A stretch of DNA of 6,509 bases from Armatimonadetes bacterium UBA5829 (lineage in GTDB: Bacteria; Armatimonadota; UBA5829). Shown here one piece after another: positions 1 to 5,692 of the stretch; position 1 is the first letter of the stretch; each line of letters starts with the position of its first letter. Where the stretch lies: assembly GCA_002431715.1 (NCBI GenBank), contig DJHI01000295.1, forward strand, positions 1,677 through 8,185. Direction: 5' to 3'. Under the pieces are notes generated by a model, which worked only from the letters and a program-made list of their open reading frames with translations, was not told where the DNA came from and made no database searches. Made by a program: the position numbers and the translations under genes.

Positions 1-324
1 GTTGGATGTAGTCTGAAAAGATAACATCGGACCAGGACTAAAAAATGCCCAACCAGATGGCGCTACTGTTGATGTCGGAGACGGTAGACCAAAGAAGAAA
101 ACTTCACCGATATTGACATATACCCCGAAAATTGGCGAACGGTTGCAGAACGTAAACTGATACGTCGTCGTATTACTGCCGCCATCGTAGGAATACGTGT
201 AACGGTAGCCCGTAAACCCATTAGTTGTACAACTGCTGGGTGTCTGGGCATGGGCTGCAACTACAGCCAATAATACGCACAAAACGACTACAGCTAGAAG
301 AGAAACTTGCCTACGGTTGCTCAT
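1..324 (-). CDS. exported protein of unknown family (N-terminal part)
   Basis: This reading frame runs from an ATG at 324 to the left edge without a stop, giving 108 residues of a longer protein. Residues 1-26 form a clear Sec signal peptide: a basic start (MSNRR), a hydrophobic core rich in V, L and A, and an AHA|Q cleavage site, so the product is exported. The mature part is rich in T, S, Y, F, G and P, has two cysteines (32 and 60) that could form a disulfide, and looks beta-rich, with short hydrophobic strands separated by Pro/Gly turns. I do not recognise the family. The start is well supported by GGAGG at 336-340; a GTG at 325-327, directly before the ATG and in frame, is an equally spaced alternative. 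It lies 106 bases downstream of the AraC gene on the same strand. I see no strong promoter in the gap, so co-transcription is possible. Confidence 0.72.
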   Translation of the reverse strand, partial: MSNRRQVSLLAVVVLCVLLAVVAAHAQTPSSCTTNGFTGYRYTYSYDGGSNTTTYQFTFCNRSPIFGVYVNIGEVFFFGLPSPTSTVAPSGWAFFSPGPMLSFQTTSN

Positions 325-335
325 CACTGAATCAC

Positions 336-340
336 CCTCC
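336..340 (-). promoter_or_regulatory. ribosome binding site of the exported protein gene
   Basis: A perfect GGAGG (minus strand) lies 8 bases before an in-frame GTG and 11 bases before the adjacent ATG. It confirms that this frame, left open by the window edge, is a real gene start. It cannot by itself decide between GTG and ATG. Confidence 0.75.
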
Positions 341-430
341 TATATGTCAGATTAATTCACGTGACAGCAACTACCCATTATGCAGTTAATAATAACGCAT
401 CGGGCATTGTATTGGGCCGGAGCAAAATTT

Positions 431-1291
431 TCACTTGGGAGGCAAGCTGAATTCGCCATGCATCTTTTTAAGTGATAACCGGCACTCGCGAGGACTGTAA
501 CCCCAGAATTTCTTGAAGACCCTGCTGAAATATTGAGGCGAAGGATAGCCGAGATGAGAAGCAATCCCCGAAATGCTGTTGTTTTTATCCTCAAGCATTC
601 TGATTGCGGAATTCATCAGGACGTGAGTTATGTAACCGCTCAGCGTCATTCCTGTTTTTTGAGAGAATAAATGAGATAATCGAGACTCGCTCAGGCAGCA
701 TTCTCTGGCGATTTCTTTAGTCGTAATGCCGTGGTGAGCGTGCGCGTCTATATATGCCCTTGCACCGCCTGCAACATCGCAATACGCCTGTCTGTCTTTT
801 GCAGTACCTGCAATCTTTCGGCCAAGCAGGTATAGAATATTAGTAGTAAGCGCGCTGACAACATGCTGCACACCAAAGCCCGGCTGCTTTAACTCGGAGT
901 ATAGCTGTGCAAAAAGTGGTTTCATATTCGAGCAATCGGTAAACTGCCTGTGGCGCGTTTTCATAAACGCAAACGCGAGATCCTCAGGAGCTATTTTATT
1001 GATGCCGAAGTAATAAAAGCTCCAGTCTTCATCTTTTCTTGAAGCAAACGAATGAATGTCTCCGGGTTTAGTCATCAGCACATCGCCAGGTTGCAAATGA
1101 TATTTCTTCTCGCCTATATTAACGTCGACCTCCCCACTAAGAAACAAACTGATCTCGTAATGGCCGTGGGTATGGGTCGCAATCTGCTTACTTGGCGCAT
1201 GTAATACATCGCCAACATAGATCGGATAAGGTATAATATCACGATCAGATCTGACAAAAAGACATTCTTCACGATAATGGTTATTTGTCAT
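431..1291 (-). CDS. AraC-family transcriptional regulator with cupin sensor domain
   Basis: This 286-residue protein has the usual AraC/XylS layout. Residues about 35-85 form an N-terminal cupin-like ligand-binding fold, with a HTHGHYE histidine cluster (40-46), a strand pair around LSGEVDVNIG, and the LQPGDVLMTKPGDIH segment (67-80). Residues about 180-275 carry two helix-turn-helix units: TTKEIARECCLSESRLSHLF (190-209), then SISGIASHLGY (239-249) followed by the family signature ending in YFSRVFKKFWGYSP (254-267). Such proteins usually bind a sugar or related small molecule and activate or repress neighbouring genes. It is divergent from the two oxidoreductase genes, which are its most likely target. 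The frame continues upstream to a GTG at 1310-1312, but that codon lies between the -35 and -10 boxes of a near-consensus promoter, so the ATG at 1289-1291 is preferred. No Shine-Dalgarno precedes either codon. The ligand cannot be told from sequence. Confidence 0.93.
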   Translation of the reverse strand: MTNNHYREECLFVRSDRDIIPYPIYVGDVLHAPSKQIATHTHGHYEISLFLSGEVDVNIGEKKYHLQPGDVLMTKPGDIHSFASRKDEDWSFYYFGINKIAPEDLAFAFMKTRHRQFTDCSNMKPLFAQLYSELKQPGFGVQHVVSALTTNILYLLGRKIAGTAKDRQAYCDVAGGARAYIDAHAHHGITTKEIARECCLSESRLSHLFSQKTGMTLSGYITHVLMNSAIRMLEDKNNSISGIASHLGYPSPQYFSRVFKKFWGYSPRECRLSLKKMHGEFSLPPK

Positions 1292-1300
1292 AATATCAGC

Positions 1301-1329
1301 ATTATAAGACACTTATTCTGATCTGACAA
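1301..1329 (-). promoter_or_regulatory. near-consensus sigma70 promoter of the AraC gene, leaderless
   Basis: On the minus strand, TTGTCA (1329-1324), exactly 17 bases and a perfect TATAAT (1306-1301) form an almost ideal promoter. Transcription would be expected to begin about 7 bases past the -10 box, near 1294, only about 3 bases before the ATG at 1291. The mRNA would then have essentially no leader, which agrees with the lack of a ribosome binding site. The upstream GTG at 1310-1312 would not be in this transcript. A second TATAAT on the same strand (1374-1369) has no good -35 box. Confidence 0.72.
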
Positions 1330-1384
1330 GCAAGTATTTTCCAGCGTATTTGGACATATTGCTGATTTATTATAAACTTACTCA

Positions 1385-1393
1385 TGCTATACT
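1385..1393 (+). promoter_or_regulatory. extended -10 promoter for the oxidoreductase pair
   Basis: TGC followed by TATACT (TATACT at 1388-1393) is a good extended -10 element. No recognisable -35 lies 16-18 bases upstream, as expected for a promoter that relies on the extended -10 or on an activator such as the divergent AraC protein. The predicted transcript begins near 1400 and has a leader of about 24 bases up to the ATG at 1424. Confidence 0.5.
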
Positions 1394-1410
1394 CGAATTG
1401 TATTGAAATC

Positions 1411-1416
1411 AGGAGG
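1411..1416 (+). promoter_or_regulatory. ribosome binding site fixing the start at 1424
   Basis: AGGAGG ends 7 bases before the ATG at 1424. An in-frame TTG at 1403 lies upstream of, and would translate through, this site, so the longer reading is rejected. Confidence 0.85.
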
Positions 1417-1423
1417 GCCTGTA

Positions 1424-2272
1424 ATGGCTAAAAAAATAGGATACTACGATTACAAGCTTGATAATTGGCATGCAAACACTTATCTAGATATTTTGAAAAA
1501 TAAATATGCCGACAGCGGATATGAAGTCTCCGTTTGCAAAGCTCTCGACGAAGAAGATGGACGCAAATGGGCGGCGGAGAAAAATATCCCGTATGCCGAC
1601 ACAATCGAAGATTTCGCCAAGATGTGTGATTATATAATGATTCTTGCGCCGAGCAATCCTGAACTGCATCTTCAGCTTGCTCAGGACATGCTGCCTCTGG
1701 GCAAGACCACATTCATTGACAAGACCTTTGCACCAGACTTTGCAACAGCGAAAAAAATATTTGAGTTGGCTGACAAACATGGAGTGGCTATCATCACAAC
1801 ATCCGCTCTCAGATTTACGGATGAGTTCAATGCGATGGTCAAAGAGGTTGGTCAGCAGGGAATAAAGCACATGTCCATGTGGGGTGGCGGTAGATCTTTT
1901 GAAGAGTACAGCATCCATCCCGTCGAAGGAATTATCTCTACTATGGGTCCAGACGTGACTGATGTAATGCGCTGGGGTGATGAAAAATTCAGCCAGATAG
2001 ATATGAAATTTAAGGGAGGACGAACGGCGACCGCGTACCTATATGTTGATATAGCTTGCCCTTATATGGCTGTGTTAACGACAGAGAAAGAAGCCAAATT
2101 CCTCAATGTCGAATCGCCCATTTTCGAGACGCAGACAAAACATATACTCGACTTCTTTGCTGCAGGTAAACCGACCATCCCTCGCGAAGAATCACTTGCT
2201 ATACGAGAAATTCTGGATATCGCGAACGATCCGAATAACCACGGTAAATGGACATCAACAAGTTTACGGTAG
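1424..2272 (+). CDS. divergent Gfo/Idh/MocA-type oxidoreductase-like protein
   Basis: A 282-residue protein whose overall plan matches the Gfo/Idh/MocA family of NAD(P)-dependent sugar and polyol dehydrogenases: an N-terminal nucleotide-binding half (about 1-125) and a C-terminal alpha/beta substrate half. It is divergent. The usual glycine-rich GxGxxG/A loop near the N-terminus is replaced by GYYDYKLDNWHANTY (6-20), with no second glycine. The EKP motif after strand 5 is represented by DKT (99-101), which keeps the lysine. The segment MILAPSNPELHLQLA (72-86) matches the family's conserved strand that leads into the P-x-x-x-H region. The GGGRSFEEYSIHP stretch (154-166) may stand in for the family's substrate-side histidine region. 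At 282 residues it is shorter than the usual 330-380. It starts at ATG 1424, and its stop is 43 bases before the next gene, so the two are probably one operon. It may be an enzyme with altered cofactor handling or a non-enzymatic partner; the substrate is unknown. Confidence 0.8.
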   Translation: MAKKIGYYDYKLDNWHANTYLDILKNKYADSGYEVSVCKALDEEDGRKWAAEKNIPYADTIEDFAKMCDYIMILAPSNPELHLQLAQDMLPLGKTTFIDKTFAPDFATAKKIFELADKHGVAIITTSALRFTDEFNAMVKEVGQQGIKHMSMWGGGRSFEEYSIHPVEGIISTMGPDVTDVMRWGDEKFSQIDMKFKGGRTATAYLYVDIACPYMAVLTTEKEAKFLNVESPIFETQTKHILDFFAAGKPTIPREESLAIREILDIANDPNNHGKWTSTSLR

Positions 2273-2315
2273 TTATTTAGTCTTTTTAATCAACGGGTAT
2301 TTGAGGTGAAACGAA

Positions 2316-3269
2316 ATGTCGTATAAAGCAGCGATAATCGGCTGCGGTGGAATAGCTGGAGCACATGCCAACAGTTACAAAGAGCTGGGAATAGACATAA
2401 TTGCTGTGACTGATGTATGCGAAGAGTCTGCAAAGGCTCTCGCGGCTGAGTATAATGCAAAAATCTATCCTGACTACAAAACGCTTATTGATGAGGGTAA
2501 GCCGGACCTGGTCAGCATCTGCACACCTCCAGTATTTCACGAGGAAGCGGCTGTCTATGCTCTTAAAGCCGGAGTGAATGTCTTGTGCGAAAAGCCGATG
2601 GCGCACAGCGTCGAGAGCGCGAAAGCGATCAAGAAAGCAGCGGATGAGAGCAAGGCTTTATTTATGCCCGCCTTTAGACATAGGTTTGTCCCCGCTAATA
2701 TCAAGCTCAAGGAAATGATCGCTGAAGGCAAGATCGGTGATGTTATTTACTTCAATAACGCTTTCGGTGGACCGATGTTCGAAATGGAAGGCAGATGGTT
2801 TACCAAAAAGAGCATTGCCGGAGGCGGGTGTCTGCTGGATACAAACAGCCATTCAGTTGATCTTTTCAGGTTCATTATCGGCGAAATCAAAAATCAGACC
2901 GGTATGGTCGCTCGACATTTCAAGACAACTGATGTAGAAGACTCTGGAATGATCTGTGTTTCCACTGAAGACGGCGCGTTGGGAAATATGCAAAGCGGGT
3001 TTGTGCTCGGTGACGGCGTGGCTTATATCGACATAATCGGCACAAAAGGTCACCTGATATTCGATTATTGCGCCGGGCCGAACGTGAAATATCGCGCTAC
3101 CGGCGAGTGTGACTGGACTACCATCGAGCTGCCGCCTTCTACCGGGTTCAAAGAGGAGATCGAACATATCCTTGGCACTATGAGCGGTAAGCATCCGCTT
3201 GCGATTACCGCATATGACGGATTGAGGTGCGCCGAGGTGATCTTCTCTGTTTATGAGAAAATCGACTAA
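2316..3269 (+). CDS. Gfo/Idh/MocA family NAD(P)-dependent oxidoreductase
   Basis: A 317-residue cytoplasmic enzyme with all the hallmarks of the family. An N-terminal Rossmann domain starts with AAIIGCGGIAGAHA (5-18; GxGxxA at 9-14). An acidic residue at the end of strand 2 (D33 in AVTDV) suggests preference for NAD over NADP. The SICTPP strand (68-72) is followed by CEKPMAHS (91-98), which contains the EKP motif (92-94) with its active-site lysine. The C-terminal domain carries GGGCLLDTNSHSVDLFR (169-185), whose Asp175 and His179 are typical substrate-site residues. Members oxidise or reduce a hydroxyl group of a sugar, inositol or similar polyol; the exact substrate cannot be read from sequence. 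The start is fixed by GAGGTG at 2303-2308, 7 bases before the ATG. It follows the divergent homologue by 43 bases and is closed by a strong terminator, so it ends the operon. Confidence 0.93.
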   Translation: MSYKAAIIGCGGIAGAHANSYKELGIDIIAVTDVCEESAKALAAEYNAKIYPDYKTLIDEGKPDLVSICTPPVFHEEAAVYALKAGVNVLCEKPMAHSVESAKAIKKAADESKALFMPAFRHRFVPANIKLKEMIAEGKIGDVIYFNNAFGGPMFEMEGRWFTKKSIAGGGCLLDTNSHSVDLFRFIIGEIKNQTGMVARHFKTTDVEDSGMICVSTEDGALGNMQSGFVLGDGVAYIDIIGTKGHLIFDYCAGPNVKYRATGECDWTTIELPPSTGFKEEIEHILGTMSGKHPLAITAYDGLRCAEVIFSVYEKID

Positions 3270-3309
3270 AAATATAAATATTGATATCCCTCAATACATC
3301 CCTTACTGT

Positions 3310-3339
3310 GCCGGAGCGAAAGATGCTCCGGCTTTTTTT
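3310..3339 (+). terminator. intrinsic terminator of the oxidoreductase operon
   Basis: A perfect 8-bp GC-rich stem (GCCGGAGC at 3310-3317, GCTCCGGC at 3325-3332) with a 7-base loop is followed at once by seven T residues (3333-3339). This is a textbook Rho-independent terminator 40 bases past the stop codon, and it isolates the sugar-metabolism genes from pstS. A weaker AT-rich inverted repeat (TATTGA/TCAATA, 3279-3296) lies between the stop and the terminator. Confidence 0.95.
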
Positions 3340-3457
3340 ACCTGTGAACCGGCAAGATAAATGATATTTACCTAAACCAAGAGGCTTTGCGGTCAACATC
3401 CCGTGATTCGGGTATTGATACAGATAATGAGATTGAGCACATTTCGTTTATAAGCTT

Positions 3458-3461
3458 GGAG
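3458..3461 (+). promoter_or_regulatory. ribosome binding site fixing the pstS start
   Basis: GGAG lies 6 bases before the ATG at 3468. The same frame is open back to a TTG at 3387, but only the start at 3468 puts a lipoprotein signal peptide at the N-terminus, so the shorter reading is chosen. No convincing sigma70 promoter or Pho-box repeat is visible in 3340-3457; expression may depend on a phosphate-responsive activator. Confidence 0.75.
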
Positions 3462-3467
3462 ACTTTG

Positions 3468-4550
3468 ATGTATAGATATGTATTTCCATTTTTAACTGCA
3501 GCGCTTATTATCGCGGGATGCGGAAAAGACAGTGAACCTGTCGCGGTAAAACGCCCTGGGCCATCGATCACTATCAATGGTGCTGGAGCCACATTCCCCT
3601 ACCCAATCTACGCGTTGTGGGCGGACAGATATAATCAGCTTACCGGTGTTAAGATCAACTACCAATCAATCGGCTCCGGAGGCGGAGTGCAACAAATAAA
3701 GGCGGGAACGGTTGATTTCGGAGCGTCTGACGCGCCTCTTACTGCAGATGAACTGGAGAAAGCCGGGCTCATTCAGTTTCCAATGATTATGGGTGGTGTC
3801 GTTCCAGTGATCAACTTGAAAGAAGTCAAACATGGTGAGCTAATGCTTTCCCCCAATACTCTGGCTGGGATTTACCTGGGCAAGATTAAAAAATGGAATG
3901 ACCGTGAAATCGTAAAAGAAAACCCGGGACTGAAACTGCCGGATAAGCATATTAAGGTGGTCAGTCGGGCGGATGGCTCCGGCACCACGTGGATCTTTAC
4001 AAACTACCTCGACAAAGTCTCCAAAGACTGGCACGACAAGGTCGGGTTCGGGAAAGCGGTCGATTTTCCTGTTGGAGTCAGAGGCAAGGGCAATGAAGGT
4101 GTATCGGCTTACGTGCAGCGGCTCGAAGGCTCCATAGGTTATGTGGAATATGTATACGCCATCCAGGGCAGGATGTCATATGTAAAGCTAAAAAATAAAG
4201 CAGGCAAGTATGTAAGCCCATCAATTGATTCTTTCCAGACAGCGGCAGCTAACGCAGAATGGGCTAAAGCTCCCGGTTTTTATGTTGTTCTCACAGATCA
4301 GCCCGGAGTCGACAGTTGGCCCATTACCGGAGCGTCGTATATCATCGTTCACAAGAAGCAGAAAGACAAAAAGACCTCAAATGCCATGTTCGGTTTTTTC
4401 AAGTGGAGCTATGAGCATGGAGCAAATATGGCAAAAAAGCTTTATTATGTTCCGATGCCTGATGGTGTGGTTAGGCTGGTTGAGGCTAAGTGGAAGAGTG
4501 AGACTGCTTGTTTCGGGACTGAACTCCCGAAACACCGGGGAAAGCCCTAA
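3468..4550 (+). CDS. pstS: phosphate ABC transporter substrate-binding lipoprotein PstS
   Basis: A 360-residue phosphate-binding protein. Residues 1-17 form a short lipoprotein signal peptide ending in the lipobox IAGC, with Cys18 as the lipidated residue, so it is anchored on the outer face of the cytoplasmic membrane or in the periplasm. Phosphate-binding signatures appear in the expected order: NGAGATFPYPIY (37-48), SIGSGGGVQQIKAG (67-80), VDFGASDAPL (82-91), SRADGSGTTWIFTNYL (166-181) and VRGKGNEGVSAYVQRLEGSIGYVEY (204-228). These bind phosphate through main-chain and Ser/Thr/Asp/Arg contacts and deliver it to PstCA. The family's usual end is near VEAKWK (338-343). The last 17 residues are an unusual tail encoded by a hairpin (see 4509-4534). 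The gene is followed by 182 bases and then pstC. Family assignment is very secure. Confidence 0.97.
   Translation: MYRYVFPFLTAALIIAGCGKDSEPVAVKRPGPSITINGAGATFPYPIYALWADRYNQLTGVKINYQSIGSGGGVQQIKAGTVDFGASDAPLTADELEKAGLIQFPMIMGGVVPVINLKEVKHGELMLSPNTLAGIYLGKIKKWNDREIVKENPGLKLPDKHIKVVSRADGSGTTWIFTNYLDKVSKDWHDKVGFGKAVDFPVGVRGKGNEGVSAYVQRLEGSIGYVEYVYAIQGRMSYVKLKNKAGKYVSPSIDSFQTAAANAEWAKAPGFYVVLTDQPGVDSWPITGASYIIVHKKQKDKKTSNAMFGFFKWSYEHGANMAKKLYYVPMPDGVVRLVEAKWKSETACFGTELPKHRGKP
4509..4534 (+). repeat. perfect 10-bp stem-loop inside the 3' end of pstS
   Basis: TGTTTCGGGA (4509-4518) is exactly complementary to TCCCGAAACA (4525-4534), separated by a 6-base loop. It lies within the last codons of pstS, is GC-rich, and is not followed by a T run, so it is not a classical intrinsic terminator. 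A hairpin at this place could slow 3' exonucleases and stabilise the pstS part of the mRNA, or reduce read-through into pstC. The structure is seen directly; its function is inferred. Confidence 0.7.
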
Positions 4551-4551
4551 T

Positions 4552-4585
4552 CACGGAAATACGGAACAGTGGGAAACACGGAAGA
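4552..4585 (+). repeat. short degenerate CACGGAAA-type tandem repeat
   Basis: Just after the pstS stop codon, about four imperfect copies of an 8-9 base unit follow one another: CACGGAAA, TACGGAAC, GTGGGAAA and CACGGAAG. The unit lies in non-coding DNA before the pstC promoter. Similar GGAA-rich degenerate tracts are a kind of intergenic filler I have the impression of seeing near gene ends in some environmental bacteria, but no copy elsewhere in this window supports that. Confidence 0.4.
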
Positions 4586-4595
4586 CAATAATCAC

Positions 4596-4625
4596 TTGAC
4601 ATATACTAAATCCGGCTTTTATGGT
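4596..4625 (+). promoter_or_regulatory. probable internal promoter for pstC-pstA
   Basis: A perfect -35 box TTGACA (4596-4601), an 18-base spacer and TATGGT (4620-4625, four of six matches to TATAAT) lie about 107 bases before pstC. This would let the membrane-subunit genes be transcribed apart from pstS. The -10 is only moderate, so an activator may assist. Confidence 0.5.
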
Positions 4626-4732
4626 GGGTTTCTGAATCGCCGCAGAAATGAAAATACCTTGAATTTGCTTTTCATTGACGTTAAATCTCGCATCGCTCGA
4701 AATAACATACTTGATTGGTTGTGATTTCAGTG

Positions 4733-5692
4733 ATGGTAGTTGACACAGATGCAACAAAATCATTAGCTGAACCTGCACCTCGAAGGCAGGCCGGAAACCG
4801 GCTTTTCAGGAGCATTGCAGCAGCCTGCGCTGGAACACTGCTCTTGCTTGCTATTGGGATAATACTGGAGCTTTGGCGAAACTCGCAGCTTTCGATTCGC
4901 AAGTTCGGATTTGGCTTTTTGACATCCGCAAACTGGAACCCTGTTCAGAGCGACTTTGGAGCATTAAGCAGCATCTACGGAACTATTGTCTCCACGATCA
5001 TCGCGCTTCTTATCGCAGCACCCATGAGCCTGGTGGTTGCAATATTTTTAGTCGAACTCGCCCCCAAAAAGCTGGCCGGTTTTTTCGGAACGGCTATCGA
5101 GCTATTGGCGGCAATTCCAAGCATCATCTATGGAATGTGGGGACTCTTTATATTCGCGCCCTTTATGGCGAACTATATTCAACCCTGGCTCGGTAAATAC
5201 CTCGGTTTCTGTCCACTCTTTCAAGGGCCGCCTATGGGAATCGGCATGCTCACGGCCGGGATGATACTTGCGCTGATGATATTGCCTTTTATATCGTCCG
5301 TTATGCGCGACGTGCTTCTTATGGTTCCGTCGGTCACAAAAGAATCGGCATATGGCCTTGGGGCGACTACATGGGAAGTGACTAAGGATGTCTCTATTCC
5401 GTCGGGTATGCGCGGGATGGTGGGAGCTGTATTTCTCGGGCTCGGGCGCGCAATAGGCGAGACGATGGCGGTTACTTTTGTGATCGGTAATAACCATGAA
5501 CTTGCTGCCTCTCTCTTTGCAAGTGGAAACACTATTGCGTCCACGTTGGCTAATGAGTTCACAGAGGCGTCGGAGCCGCTATACCTGAGTGCATTGATCG
5601 AACTCGGCCTCGTGCTCTTTGTAATAACGGCGCTGTTTCAAATCATGGCACACCTTTGGCTCAGATATACGGCGCGAGGTAACCCGGCATGA
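4733..5692 (+). CDS. pstC: phosphate ABC transporter permease PstC
   Basis: A 319-residue integral membrane protein, one of the two channel subunits of the PstSCAB importer. A charged cytoplasmic N-terminus (1-26) is followed by about six membrane segments near 27-47, 80-108, 119-146, 170-195, 229-251 and 284-308. A long extracytoplasmic stretch (about 49-78, including FGFLTSANWNPVQSDFGAL) after the first segment is typical of PstC. The cytoplasmic EAA-type loop that docks on the PstB ATPase is KESAYGLGATTWEVTKDV (203-220), followed by LGLGRAIGETMAVTFVIGN (235-253), a strong family signature. The start is uncertain: no clear Shine-Dalgarno is present, only a weak GTGAT at 4721-4725; GTG at 4721 and 4730 are in-frame alternatives to ATG 4733. 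The end overlaps pstA by four bases (ATGA), which indicates translational coupling. Confidence 0.95.
   Translation: MVVDTDATKSLAEPAPRRQAGNRLFRSIAAACAGTLLLLAIGIILELWRNSQLSIRKFGFGFLTSANWNPVQSDFGALSSIYGTIVSTIIALLIAAPMSLVVAIFLVELAPKKLAGFFGTAIELLAAIPSIIYGMWGLFIFAPFMANYIQPWLGKYLGFCPLFQGPPMGIGMLTAGMILALMILPFISSVMRDVLLMVPSVTKESAYGLGATTWEVTKDVSIPSGMRGMVGAVFLGLGRAIGETMAVTFVIGNNHELAASLFASGNTIASTLANEFTEASEPLYLSALIELGLVLFVITALFQIMAHLWLRYTARGNPA

Noticed and set aside
1292..1312. Upstream GTG start extending the AraC protein by seven residues
   Set aside because: The codon lies between the -35 and -10 boxes of the best promoter and has no ribosome binding site; the ATG at 1289-1291 is the better start.
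1403..1423. TTG start extending the first oxidoreductase-like protein
   Set aside because: The added codons include the AGGAGG ribosome binding site of the ATG at 1424.
1484..1918. 144-residue minus-strand open frame
   Set aside because: It lies wholly opposite a well-supported gene, has no ribosome binding site and resembles no family; it is a shadow of the coding strand.
3400..3412. CCCG-TGATT-CGGG hairpin upstream of pstS as a riboswitch or attenuator
   Set aside because: The stem is only four base pairs with no T run and no surrounding conserved structure.
3340..3457. Classical Pho box before pstS
   Set aside because: No pair of CTGTCAT-like or TTAACA-like direct repeats with the right spacing is visible; only isolated half-matches occur.
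3387..3467. TTG start adding 27 residues to PstS
   Set aside because: The extra residues are polar and would hide the lipoprotein signal peptide; a well-spaced GGAG precedes the ATG at 3468.
4225..4599. 124-residue plus-strand open frame crossing the pstS end
   Set aside because: It is out of frame with pstS, shows no domain or plausible start, and ends in the degenerate repeat; coding here belongs to PstS.
5102..5562. Minus-strand open frames opposite pstC
   Set aside because: They are low-complexity shadows of transmembrane codons, with no start signals and no family resemblance.
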